NCBI GenBank assembly: GCA_023460515.1 | Contig: JAEWPS010000038.1 | Span: forward strand, 248,001-312,000 | Source: Bacillota bacterium | GTDB lineage: Bacteria > Bacillota > Clostridia > TANB77 > CAG-465 | Length of the DNA: 64,000 nucleotides | Direction: 5' to 3' | Part shown: positions 36,518 to 45,136 of the stretch, in pieces | How the letters are laid out: each line of letters starts with the position of its first letter | Position numbering within the stretch: the stretch's first letter is position 1 | The notes under the pieces: model-generated | Seen by the model: the letters and a program-made list of their open reading frames with translations, nothing else | The model's database searches: none | What the model was told of the DNA's origin: nothing | Made by a program: the position numbers and the translations under genes

Positions 36518-38272
36518 TTATCTTCTTCTAAAGCCTGATTTATCTCCTGAACCACTATTTGTTCTAGGTCTTGATCTATCATTTGATCTACCTTCTGATC
36601 TAAATCTTGGTTTATCATCTGATCTTCTATTTGATCTAAAATTTGATCTTGGTCTAGATTCTTGAGTTTTTGTTGATTCTTCTATGCATAATTTTCTTTC
36701 ACCATATTTAGTATTGTTTAATTTATTTATAACTGTTTTTGCAGCTTCATTAGATAAAGTAACAAAAGAAAATTTATCTAAAACTTCAGCATCATGTATA
36801 TCTGATCTATCTATTCCTGCTTGTTCAACTATAAAATCTTTTAAAGTATTTCTTGTTAATTCATCTAGTTTTCCAACTGTCATAAATAATCTTGTTCTAT
36901 CTGGTCTATTAGATTCGCCTCTATCTTTTCTTTCAAAATCTTTATCTTGAAGCACTAAATCTTTTATATCTCCAAGAGTACCCTTTAAACTTAATTTTAC
37001 TAAAGAAGCAGCTAAATCCATTACATTCATCTCAATATTTTCTAAGTATTGTTCTATCATTTTTGTTTCTTCAGATAAATCATTTTCCTCAAACAATTTA
37101 GTTGCATCATTAAATAATTTTAAATATTTTTTATCATTTGCATCTTTGCTAGATGGAATTTCATATTCAGCCATAGGTGCATTAGTATACTTTTGTATAT
37201 CACGAGCTTTATACATTTCTCTAGGTGTTACAAATGATATTGATTTACCATCTCTTCCAGCTCTTCCTGTTCTTCCAATTCTATGTACGTAATATTCTTC
37301 ATCAACTGGTAAATCATAGTTAAATACTACTTCTATATCATCTACATCTATTCCACGAGCAGCTACATCAGTTGCTACAAGAACATTTAATTTGTTATTT
37401 CTAAATTTTTTCATTACTGTATCTCTTTGAGACTGTCTCATATCACCATGAAGTGCCTCGATTTGATAACCTCTAGCGCTTAAACTTTCAACTAGTTCAT
37501 CAACTTTACGTTTTGTATTACAGAATATTAAAGAAAGATTTATTTCTTCTGCATCAATTATTCTAGTAAGTACTTCTAATTTTTTATTTTCTTGAACCCT
37601 TATCATATATTGTTTAATTTTTGGTGCTGTAAGATTTTTATGTGCTATTTCAAGTTTAACAACATCTTCTTTTTGATATTTTTTTGTTATATTTAAAATA
37701 TCTTTTGACATAGTTGCTGAGAACAATATTGTTTGTCTGTTCTTATCTGATTTTTCTAATATAACATCTAGATCTTCTCTAAATCCCATATTAAGCATTT
37801 CATCAGCTTCATCTAAAACTAACATATCTATTGTATCAAATTTAATTGTTTTTCTTCTCATATGGTCCATTATTCTACCTGGTGTTCCCACTATAATTTG
37901 TGGTTTTCCTTTTAAAGCAGATATTTGTCTTTCTATTTGTTGTCCTCCATATATAGGAACTATTTTTAATCCTTCAGTAAAGTGTGCTAAGCTTTTTAAT
38001 TCTTCACATGTTTGTATAACAAGTTCACGTGTAGGACATAATATTAAAGCTTGTACTTTATTTGAAAAAGTATCTATTTTATTAATAACTGGAACTCCAA
38101 ATGCACATGTTTTACCTGTACCAGTTTGTGCTATTCCAATAAAATCTTTTCCCTCTAATACAGTTGGTATAGCTTTTGCTTGTATAGGTGTTGCTTCTTC
38201 AAACCCCATTTTCTTTATAGCTTTCTTTAATTCCTCATTTATTTCCATTTGTTCAAATTTATTTATTTCCAT
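36518..38272 (-). CDS. DEAD-box ATP-dependent RNA helicase (CshA/DeaD type), 584 aa
   Basis: All helicase motifs are present: the Q motif (GFEEATPIQAKAIP), AQTGTGKTCAFG, PTRELVIQ, TPGRIMDH, DEADEML, SATMSK, IFCNTKRK, ATDVAARGIDV, YVHRIGRTGRAG. A DbpA/CsdA-like RNA-binding domain follows (RLFMTVGKLDELT ... LSNEAAKTVINKLN), then a low-complexity Arg/Ser/Asp tail of about 45 residues encoded by imperfect GATC-containing repeats. Such helicases act in ribosome assembly and RNA decay at low temperature. RBS GGAAGGAAT. It is monocistronic, inserted between the SLH genes and the 38597 gene. Confidence 0.95.
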   Translation of the reverse strand: MEINKFEQMEINEELKKAIKKMGFEEATPIQAKAIPTVLEGKDFIGIAQTGTGKTCAFGVPVINKIDTFSNKVQALILCPTRELVIQTCEELKSLAHFTEGLKIVPIYGGQQIERQISALKGKPQIIVGTPGRIMDHMRRKTIKFDTIDMLVLDEADEMLNMGFREDLDVILEKSDKNRQTILFSATMSKDILNITKKYQKEDVVKLEIAHKNLTAPKIKQYMIRVQENKKLEVLTRIIDAEEINLSLIFCNTKRKVDELVESLSARGYQIEALHGDMRQSQRDTVMKKFRNNKLNVLVATDVAARGIDVDDIEVVFNYDLPVDEEYYVHRIGRTGRAGRDGKSISFVTPREMYKARDIQKYTNAPMAEYEIPSSKDANDKKYLKLFNDATKLFEENDLSEETKMIEQYLENIEMNVMDLAASLVKLSLKGTLGDIKDLVLQDKDFERKDRGESNRPDRTRLFMTVGKLDELTRNTLKDFIVEQAGIDRSDIHDAEVLDKFSFVTLSNEAAKTVINKLNNTKYGERKLCIEESTKTQESRPRSNFRSNRRSDDKPRFRSEGRSNDRSRPRTNSGSGDKSGFRRR

Positions 38273-38361
38273 TCTATTCCTTCCCTAGTAAAGTCTTTCT
38301 TTACAAAAAAATAATGCTAGAAGTCCAAATATTATTTGCTCTAACATTCTCACATAAATAT

Positions 38362-38390
38362 ATTATAGCATAAAACAATAAAAATATCAA
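38362..38390 (-). promoter_or_regulatory. promoter of the DEAD-box helicase gene
   Basis: TTGATA (38390-38385), a 17-bp spacer and TATAAT (38367-38362), giving a leader of about 85 nt. Apart from this promoter and the terminator at 38551-38580, nothing is seen in the 324-bp gap 38273-38596. Confidence 0.7.
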
Positions 38391-38550
38391 GTGTTTTGAT
38401 TAAATTTATGTAAACAATTTCTAATTTTATCATACAAAATATATAAAAGAAACATTTTTGTTTTTAATAATAAATATTGAACTTCATATTTATTTTTTGC
38501 AGTTTTTTAAATATTATTATTTTTTAAATAAATACATACTTAAAACAATA

Positions 38551-38580
38551 AAAAAATTGCAACAATTGTTACAATTTTTT
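38551..38580 (-). terminator. intrinsic terminator of the 38597 gene
   Basis: A near-perfect palindrome, AAAAAATTG(C)AACAATTGTT(A)CAATTTTTT. A U-tract follows on the minus strand, 16 bp after the stop. Confidence 0.75.
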
Positions 38581-38596
38581 TAGCTACAAATAATCA

Positions 38597-39445
38597 TTAA
38601 TTTAACTTTTTCAGTTTATTTTTAGACTCCATCATTCGCTCTATTGATTTTTTCTTTTTTTCTCCTCTTATTAAATCTTCTTTTTTATATTGCCCTGGAT
38701 AAGCTTTTTCTAATGCTTTAATAGGACTATTTGAACAGGTTTTAGATAGTAGTCCTCCTAAATCATTATCATAGAATGTCTCCGCTGTTAAGTTTGCACA
38801 AACATCTTCTCTACTCCATTTTAATTTTTCTTCAATAAGCCATTTTACTGCTTCTATAGCCTTTTTATCAGTCCAAGTATTAATTTTAATAAATTGCCAT
38901 TCTTTATGCAAATTGCCAGACGCTTTAATAATAACACTGTGTAACCCATCTGATTCTTTTAACATTTTTGAACCACCATATTCATTAATTAGATCTGCAT
39001 TGATTTTTCTTACATCTTTAATTTTTCTAATATCTAGTTCTTCTTTTTCAGCAACCCAAATTATGAATCTAATCCTATTTTCTTCCTTCTCCCAAAAGTT
39101 TGCAGTAACTTTATTAAGTTCCCACTCAAATATTTTCATATCTTCAAAAATGTAATTGACCATAGTATAAATACAATCTTCAAATCTTTTTCTAACTCCA
39201 CCTAAATTATATTCCGAAAGTAATGGAAAGTTTAGTTTTTTACAAATATCCTCCCGTTTAAAATCAAGTCCATCTATTATAACATGTTTTACTAAAACTT
39301 TTGCAATAGGTTTTGTCATATAATTATTGGGGAATTTTTTAAGTTCTCCTGTAACCACTGCGTTATATACAACAATGGGATCGCATTTACTCCAATAATC
39401 AGATGCTCGTTTGGCTTTCTTTTTAGTATATTTTTTTTGTGTCAT
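38597..39445 (-). CDS. hypothetical protein with two copies of a W/F-x-REDIC module, 282 aa
   Basis: Function not recognised. The ATG at 39445 (MTQKKYTKKKAKRASDYW) is chosen because GGAGGGC precedes it; 25 more open codons upstream overlap the promoter. Two related modules are visible: FKREDICKKLNFPLLSEYNL-GG near residues 70-95 and WSREDVCANLTAETFYDNDL-GG near 230-255. The second is followed by SPIKALEKAYPGQYKKEDL. This resembles repeat modules in poorly studied Bacillota proteins (possibly DUF4046; not certain). The C-terminus is lysine-rich. The first module's Arg is a zero-frame CGG (39254-39256); the second is AGA. It is monocistronic. Confidence 0.7.
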   Translation of the reverse strand: MTQKKYTKKKAKRASDYWSKCDPIVVYNAVVTGELKKFPNNYMTKPIAKVLVKHVIIDGLDFKREDICKKLNFPLLSEYNLGGVRKRFEDCIYTMVNYIFEDMKIFEWELNKVTANFWEKEENRIRFIIWVAEKEELDIRKIKDVRKINADLINEYGGSKMLKESDGLHSVIIKASGNLHKEWQFIKINTWTDKKAIEAVKWLIEEKLKWSREDVCANLTAETFYDNDLGGLLSKTCSNSPIKALEKAYPGQYKKEDLIRGEKKKKSIERMMESKNKLKKLN

Positions 39446-39496
39446 AATGCCCTCCAATAAATTATTATTTAAGATATATAGTTTTATAACTCTATT

Positions 39497-39525
39497 ATTA
39501 TACCATACTTTACATAACAATTCAA
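39497..39525 (-). promoter_or_regulatory. promoter of the 38597 gene
   Basis: TTGAAT (39525-39520), a 17-bp spacer and TATAAT (39502-39497), preceded by TATGG. The promoter lies inside the longer open frame, supporting the start at 39445. Confidence 0.75.
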
Positions 39526-39529
39526 GATT

Positions 39530-40840
39530 CTACTTTTTAACTATAGATATACCAGTATAATAATGTTGCAGAATCTGTTTATACGTATATCCTTCTTTTG
39601 CTGCTTCGTTTGCTCCATTTTGACTCATTCCTACACCATGACCTAACCCTCTAGTTGTTACAGTTACAGAATTATCGCCTTTAACAATGTTAAAATCTGT
39701 TGATCTAAGTCCTAGTAAACTTCTAAGCTTAACCCCAGAATAAGTACTGTCTCCTATTTTAATATTTTCTACCCTTCCACTAACTGTTTCAGATAAAATT
39801 TTAAATTCGGTACTTTTATTTATTGTTTTTCCAAGTTTACTAGATAATGTTGAGTAACTTATATTTGTACTAGTTTCAAATCCTTTAACTTTAGTATCCC
39901 AATTACTATTTACACTTTGTAAATATGGTAAATTTGATCCCCAAACATATTTTGGCATCTCGGTTTTAGAATTACTTATTGAATGATACAAAGCATCTAT
40001 ATATTTTCCATTATACGTTAACACTAGACCTTGAGTTGAATTTACAGCACTTTTAATTTTATTATAATTTGTAGTATATGAACTACCCCACATTTGTTTC
40101 ATTTGAGATTCAGATTTATATACTTGATTTGAAGTAGAATTTATTAAAATAGCACCTTCGGATGTTTTCTTCATTGCAAAAGTTCTAGATGCTATTGCTT
40201 GGGCTTTTAAAGCTTCAGGCTGAAACGTTACGGGCATCTCACTTGCTACAACTCCAATTACATAATCTTCTAAATTAATCGTTACAACATTTCCATTTGT
40301 ACTTAATCTTATTGTTTGATCTGTTGGCTTTACATTAGCTGTTTGAGTCTGTACTGGCGTAGTAGGATTTGTAACTACCGTAGGTTTTATTACTTCGGTA
40401 GCGTTAACTGTTTTAACAGCCGCTTCTGTAGCTACAACATCTTCCACTTTTGCTTCTGCTTTTTGCAACTGAATATTTTCTTTTTGAATTTCTAATTCTT
40501 TTACTTTATCTTTATCTTCTTTGTTTTTATAATCTATTGCTACCTCATAATTTGTTTTACTCGCATAACTTGTATTTTCTTTAATTTTATTGTCTAAAGC
40601 ATTTGTAAATACTCCTAAAGATATTGCACCTATAAGTACACCGTTTATTATAAGTACTGCCATATCATCCTTTTTAAAATGTACCTCCTGATTTACATAT
40701 GCTTTTAATTTATCTAAAAAACCATGATTTTCGTCAGGCTTTAAAAATTCTTCTCCAAATTCAAATTGATCAGCTATCTCTACATAAATATATATTTTAT
40801 CTACTCCACTAAAATTTACAACTTCATGTTTTATATTCAT
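39530..40840 (-). CDS. SpoIID/LytB-domain protein, 436 aa
   Basis: An N-terminal cytoplasmic part of about 60 residues leads to a membrane helix (MAVLIINGVLIGAISLGVF, about 60-80). A Lys/Glu-rich coiled region and a Thr/Pro/Val linker follow. The SpoIID domain (about 185-436) contains VIGVVASEMP with the likely catalytic Glu, QPEALKAQAIASRTFA, YIDALYHSISNSKTE, and the final GLGHGVGMSQNGANEAAKEGYTY stretch seen in part. SpoIID is a lytic transglycosylase acting on stem-less glycan during spore engulfment; non-sporulation relatives also exist. It lies downstream of divIB, last in the division and cell-wall cluster. RBS GGTGAT. Confidence 0.9.
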   Translation of the reverse strand: MNIKHEVVNFSGVDKIYIYVEIADQFEFGEEFLKPDENHGFLDKLKAYVNQEVHFKKDDMAVLIINGVLIGAISLGVFTNALDNKIKENTSYASKTNYEVAIDYKNKEDKDKVKELEIQKENIQLQKAEAKVEDVVATEAAVKTVNATEVIKPTVVTNPTTPVQTQTANVKPTDQTIRLSTNGNVVTINLEDYVIGVVASEMPVTFQPEALKAQAIASRTFAMKKTSEGAILINSTSNQVYKSESQMKQMWGSSYTTNYNKIKSAVNSTQGLVLTYNGKYIDALYHSISNSKTEMPKYVWGSNLPYLQSVNSNWDTKVKGFETSTNISYSTLSSKLGKTINKSTEFKILSETVSGRVENIKIGDSTYSGVKLRSLLGLRSTDFNIVKGDNSVTVTTRGLGHGVGMSQNGANEAAKEGYTYKQILQHYYTGISIVKK

Positions 40841-40963
40841 TTATATCACCGTTATTATTTTGACATAAATGTAGTCTTATTATACACAATTAACATTATT
40901 ATACAAAAAAATAGGATACAATTTTACTTGTTCCTATTTTATATTATTAAATATTATTTTAAT

Positions 40964-41872
40964 CTAAAAGCTAATAAAAGTTGGATTTTCTTTTGTCATA
41001 TCAATTGTTCCTACTTTATCACCAACATTGTCTATTATATCTTTTAAGACCGTTATGTTATATTTTAAATTTGTATCGTTTGGAAGAATAACTGCAATTT
41101 TATCATTTAAATATATTTTTGTTAAAGAGTTTTCAAAGCTAACCTTTGTTATATTCTTATCTGGAAACTTAATGTTAACTTCATCTTTAATTTTTTCATA
41201 TACTAATATTTTTGAATAATCTATGTCATTTATCTTTGTATTAATTTTAACTTCTGTGTCAAAGGTTATTCCATTAACTAATGTTTCATCCTCTTTTAAG
41301 GATAAATCATTACATGCTTCTAATATTATTCCCTCTTTATCTAATCTGTAATACAAATTTTTTTCTTTGTTATATGCAAAATATATATTTTTTCTTTCAG
41401 CTACTTTAATAATAAATTCAGAAGGAAATTTAATAGAAATTTTTACATCAGATACATATGGTATATTTAAAATATTTTTTTTATTAACGTTAAAAATACT
41501 TTTTATCAAGTTATCTCCCATTTTAATTTCAGAAGTATTAATGATATTATTTATATCTGATTTTATATTACCAATAACAGAAATTGAAGTAATATTAAAT
41601 TTAGGTGTTTTAAGTAAATAATATGATGATGCTATAATAGCAAGCATTATAAGAATAGACACAGTAAGAATTATTATTTTTTTACCATTTTTAGGTTCTA
41701 CCTTAGTTATTTTTTTCTTTTTGGTAACTGTTTTACTTTTTGGTATATTAACCTTTTCTTTAGTTACTCCTTTTTTATTACTTACTTTACTATCAGTTTT
41801 ATTGCCACTCGTTTTGCTACTACTTACTTTATTATTAGTTTTATTACTATTTTTTTTGCTACCCTTGTCCAC
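40964..41872 (-). CDS. divIB: DivIB/FtsQ, division protein with POTRA domain, 302 aa
   Basis: Septal divisome component. A long Lys/Ser/Asn-rich cytoplasmic N-terminus of about 65 residues precedes one membrane helix (IIILTVSILIMLAIIASSYY). A POTRA domain follows (FNITSISVIGNIKSDINNII ... SIFNVNKKNILNIPYVSDVKI in parts, VAERKNIYFAY), then the FtsQ beta-domain. The start is GTG (41870-41872) with AGGGGTGAAA upstream. It lies 32 bp after murG, as expected in the division cluster. Confidence 0.9.
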   Translation of the reverse strand: MDKGSKKNSNKTNNKVSSSKTSGNKTDSKVSNKKGVTKEKVNIPKSKTVTKKKKITKVEPKNGKKIIILTVSILIMLAIIASSYYLLKTPKFNITSISVIGNIKSDINNIINTSEIKMGDNLIKSIFNVNKKNILNIPYVSDVKISIKFPSEFIIKVAERKNIYFAYNKEKNLYYRLDKEGIILEACNDLSLKEDETLVNGITFDTEVKINTKINDIDYSKILVYEKIKDEVNIKFPDKNITKVSFENSLTKIYLNDKIAVILPNDTNLKYNITVLKDIIDNVGDKVGTIDMTKENPTFISF

Positions 41873-41904
41873 ACTTTCACCCCTACTTCTGTGTTATTTC
41901 TATA

Positions 41905-43020
41905 TCACTTATTTATTACTTTTTGTATCTGTTCGTATATACTTTTATCCACATCTTTTTTCAAAGTTTTTTCAAAGTTGTTAGTCATGCTAATAGACCT
42001 ACTCTCATTACCTAATATTTCTTTTATTTTAGAATAGAGTAAATCTGCTGTAAGATTTTTTTCTTCAATTATTTCGGCACATCCAATTTTCTCTAATACT
42101 TTTGCGTTATATAATTGATGATTTTCAGTAGCATACGGCAGTGGAATAAGTATAGAAGGTTTTTTTGTTATAACAAGTTCATTTATTGTTAATGCTCCTG
42201 CTCTTGTTATACATAAATCTGAAACCTTATACATTTTTTCCATATCATATACAAACTTTTCTAAACGTAAATATTTAGATAAATCTACTTTTGATTCTTT
42301 TAATTTATTTTGTATTTCCTCATAGTTATTTTTTCCAGTAACTAAAATATAAAATATTTCTTCATCTAAATTATCTTTTATCATATTTAATATCGTATTA
42401 TTTAAAAATTTAGCTCCTTGACTACCAAAAGTCATAAACACAATTTTTTTGTTTATATTATCTAGATCAAGTTCTTTCTTACATACTTCTTTATTTAATT
42501 TAAACATTTTTTCTTCATTAAATTTAGAAGGAGTTCCTGTATATACAACATTAGTCATATTATTTAATCTAGGAATAGCATCTTCAAATCCAACCATTGT
42601 ACACGCAGATTTTTTTGCAAGCATTTTAACAGCTAGTCCAGGAAAAGCATTACTTTCGTGAAGCATATACGGAATTTTTAATTTTCTACTTGCAGTCATT
42701 ACTGGACCACATATATATCCTCCAGTACCAATTACCAAATCAGCTTTAAAATCTTTAAGTATAATTTCACTGTCCTTTATACCTACATAGGCGTTATATA
42801 ATGCTTTTATATTTTTGAAAGTTAATTTTCTAAGTATTTTTCCTGTTCTTATATTGTATATTTTATATCCTGCCTTTGGAACTAAATCATTTTCAAGCCC
42901 ATTTGCAGTACCTATAAAAATAATTTCAGATTTAGAATCATTTTTCTTTATTAAATCTGCTATAGCAATACCCGGATTTATATGTCCTCCAGTTCCTGCA
43001 CAAGTTATTACAACTCTCAT
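41905..43020 (-). CDS. murG: MurG, UDP-GlcNAc:undecaprenyl-pyrophosphoryl-MurNAc-pentapeptide transferase, 371 aa
   Basis: Makes lipid II on the inner face of the membrane. Visible are GTGGHINPGIAIA (the glycine-rich loop 1), GTGGYICGPVM (loop 2), HESNAFPGLAVK, FGSQGAKFLN (loop 3), ITRAGALTINEL and PYATENHQLYNA. Length is normal. The GAGGAGGG ribosome-binding site is strong. It lies 12 bp after ftsW. Confidence 0.97.
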   Translation of the reverse strand: MRVVITCAGTGGHINPGIAIADLIKKNDSKSEIIFIGTANGLENDLVPKAGYKIYNIRTGKILRKLTFKNIKALYNAYVGIKDSEIILKDFKADLVIGTGGYICGPVMTASRKLKIPYMLHESNAFPGLAVKMLAKKSACTMVGFEDAIPRLNNMTNVVYTGTPSKFNEEKMFKLNKEVCKKELDLDNINKKIVFMTFGSQGAKFLNNTILNMIKDNLDEEIFYILVTGKNNYEEIQNKLKESKVDLSKYLRLEKFVYDMEKMYKVSDLCITRAGALTINELVITKKPSILIPLPYATENHQLYNAKVLEKIGCAEIIEEKNLTADLLYSKIKEILGNESRSISMTNNFEKTLKKDVDKSIYEQIQKVINK

Positions 43021-43032
43021 TTTAGCCCTCCT

Positions 43033-44156
43033 CTACTTACATGTTCTAGAAATATTTAATAAAATCCCCATCGCACATAGATTTATACATAAAGCTGTAC
43101 CTCCATAACTAAAAAACGGAAGTGGCATACCAGTAACCGGCATTGAACAAGTTACAACTGCTATGTTTATTAGTATTTGAAGCGCAAACACACTTGTAAT
43201 TCCAGTTGCAATTAATGTTCCAAATAATTCTTTACAAGTCATTGCTATATAAAATCCTCTATATATAAAGAAAGCAAATAAAGCAAGTACCGAAACAGTA
43301 CCTATAAGTCCTAATTCTTCACCTAAAACTGAAAATATAAAGTCATTTTGAGCTTCTGGTAACCACAAAAACTTTTGTCTGCTTTGACCGTAATCCAAGT
43401 CCAAAAACTCCACCTGTACCTATTGCATACAAACTTTGTGCAGCTTGCCAATTATCACCTTTCAAATCTGCTTCTGGATTTAAAAATGCTGTTATTCTCT
43501 GCATTCTAAAATCTTCTGAAAATATAAATATACCACCCGCTATTCCAGCTACTAATACAATTGCTATAATAACTTTTGTGTTTAATTTTATTCCACTAGC
43601 AAATATTACAGAGAAAGCTCCAACTATCATGATTATTGTTCCACTTAAATGGTTTTGAAAATACATTGCAATGCATACAGCTAGTAACATTAAAATTGTA
43701 GGTATATATCCTAACCAATTTCTCAATCTTTTAAAATTTATTGATATAAAGGTCGATACTGCTATTACTAACATTATTTTCATTAACTCAGATGGTTGAA
43801 ATCTAAGTATACCTACTCCTAACCATCTTGTAGCACCCTTAACATTAACACCTATTCCGGGTATTAATACAGCAAGCATAAGTAATAAGCATATAACAAA
43901 ACCAACATAAGCAAATTTTTTATATATGTTATAATTTATTTTAGATATAATTATCATTAAGAATATTCCGTAAAACAGCAAAACCTAATTGTCTGAATAA
44001 GAAATAATTGCTATCTGAATATGTATTCAGAGCTGCATATGAACTCGCAGATGCAAGAATAATTAGTCCAAAACATATTAATATACATATTGAAAGTAAC
44101 ATCGGATAATCCAAACTTTTCACATTCTTATTATCAAATAACTTATCTTTTATCAT
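43033..44156 (-). CDS. ftsW: FtsW/SpoVE, SEDS peptidoglycan polymerase, frame interrupted twice at CGG codons
   Basis: A SEDS glycosyltransferase paired with the class B PBP. The coding potential lies in three consecutive frames. Part 1 (44156-43968) ends LGFAVL-CGG and would stop at 43941. Skipping C gives LGIFLMIIIS and runs to GLGL-CGG at 43388, which would stop at 43343. Skipping C again gives GQSRQKFLWLPEAQNDFIF and runs to 43033 with VTCSMPVTGMPLPFFSYGGT. With both skips a continuous protein of about 373 residues with ten membrane helices results, the normal size. Start: the ATG at 44156 (AGGAG 7 bp upstream) rather than 44174. Confidence 0.92.
43388..43390 (-). other. CGG +1 frame-change site 4 (second site in ftsW)
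   Basis: In-frame TTA CGG TCA. Skipping C gives TTA GGT CAA AGC AGA, restoring GLGQSRQK, a conserved SEDS motif region (GLG-x-S-x-QK ... LPEA-x-x-DFIF). Confidence 0.85.
43968..43970 (-). other. CGG +1 frame-change site 5 (first site in ftsW)
   Basis: In-frame TTA CGG AAT. Skipping C gives TTA GGA ATA TTC TTA ATG, restoring a continuous membrane helix of FtsW. Confidence 0.85.
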
Positions 44157-44166
44157 ATCTAAACTC

Positions 44167-45120
44167 CTATACATAATATGCTAGAAAACATGCTGCAATT
44201 GTAACAATCCAAAACATGTTTACTATCAAATTTTCCTTCATTCCAGATAATTCAAAATGATGATGTAAAGGCGCCATTTTAAATAGTCTTTTCCCTTTTG
44301 TAATTTTAAAATATAATACTTGTAATATTACTGATACTGTTTCTAATATACAAATTATTGCTACTATAGCTAAATATAGCGGCATCTTAAGTATTATTGC
44401 AATAGAAGCTATTGCACCACCTAAGGCAAGTGAACCTGTATCTCCCATAAATACTTTTGCAGGATAACTATTAAACATTAAGAACGCTAAACATGTTCCT
44501 AGTGTTGTCATTCCTAATATAGTCATTTCGGTATCACCATTTTTCAAAGATATAATTGTGAAAAATGTCATAATTATCGCCACTACACCTGTTGCAAGAC
44601 CATCTAAACCGTCAGTTAAATTTACTGCATTACTTGAAGCAAGTAGTATAAAAGTAGTAAATAGTATAAACGCTCCTATAGATAACGATAATGGCTCATT
44701 TAGAAAAGGTATTATAATATCTGTTCCTAAATTAAAAACATTTATATACAAAAATATGAATATTGCAGTTGTTATAACAAGACCTAATATTTTTTTCATT
44801 GGAGATAGTCCTTTTGTATTTTTTAAAACCAGTTTTTTATAATCATCTACAAAACCGACTATTCCAAAACCTATTATTGCAACTAGAGGTAATACAAGTA
44901 TCTTATAAGATATACTATTTATACCTAAAATAACTATTATAACCGCCATCATAATTATTCCACCCATAGTTGGAGTACCATTTTTTTTAATATGTTCCCT
45001 AGGTCCATCATCCCTTACTACTTGCCCTACATTAAATTTCTTTAATTTAGGAATTACAATTACACCTAACATTAAGGTTGCTAAAAAAGATACAACTAAG
45101 TTTAGCATTTGTGTATTCAT
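44167..45120 (-). CDS. mraY: MraY, phospho-MurNAc-pentapeptide translocase, 317 aa
   Basis: Makes lipid I at the membrane. Visible are DDGPREHIKKNGTPTMGG, GFVDDYKKL (Asp pair), NAVNLTDGLDGLATG, FNSYPAKVFMGDTGSLALGG and the KMAPLHHHFELSG-type HHH motif. About ten membrane helices. RBS AGGGGAG. It follows murE directly; murF and murD, often found around mraY, are missing here. Confidence 0.98.
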   Translation of the reverse strand: MNTQMLNLVVSFLATLMLGVIVIPKLKKFNVGQVVRDDGPREHIKKNGTPTMGGIIMMAVIIVILGINSISYKILVLPLVAIIGFGIVGFVDDYKKLVLKNTKGLSPMKKILGLVITTAIFIFLYINVFNLGTDIIIPFLNEPLSLSIGAFILFTTFILLASSNAVNLTDGLDGLATGVVAIIMTFFTIISLKNGDTEMTILGMTTLGTCLAFLMFNSYPAKVFMGDTGSLALGGAIASIAIILKMPLYLAIVAIICILETVSVILQVLYFKITKGKRLFKMAPLHHHFELSGMKENLIVNMFWIVTIAACFLAYYV

Positions 45121-45136
45121 ATATTTCTCCCCTTTA

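Noticed and set aside
36525..36670. Short GATC-containing tandem repeats as a mobile or regulatory repeat
   Set aside because: They encode the low-complexity Arg/Ser/Asp tail of the DEAD-box helicase, which is usual for this family.
4935..43970. CGG as a genome-wide stop, unassigned or always-shifting codon
   Set aside because: Several accessory genes contain CGG in the zero frame at positions where paralogues have other Arg codons, with long coding sequence after it. A universal rule cannot hold for this window; only a strong bias is claimed.
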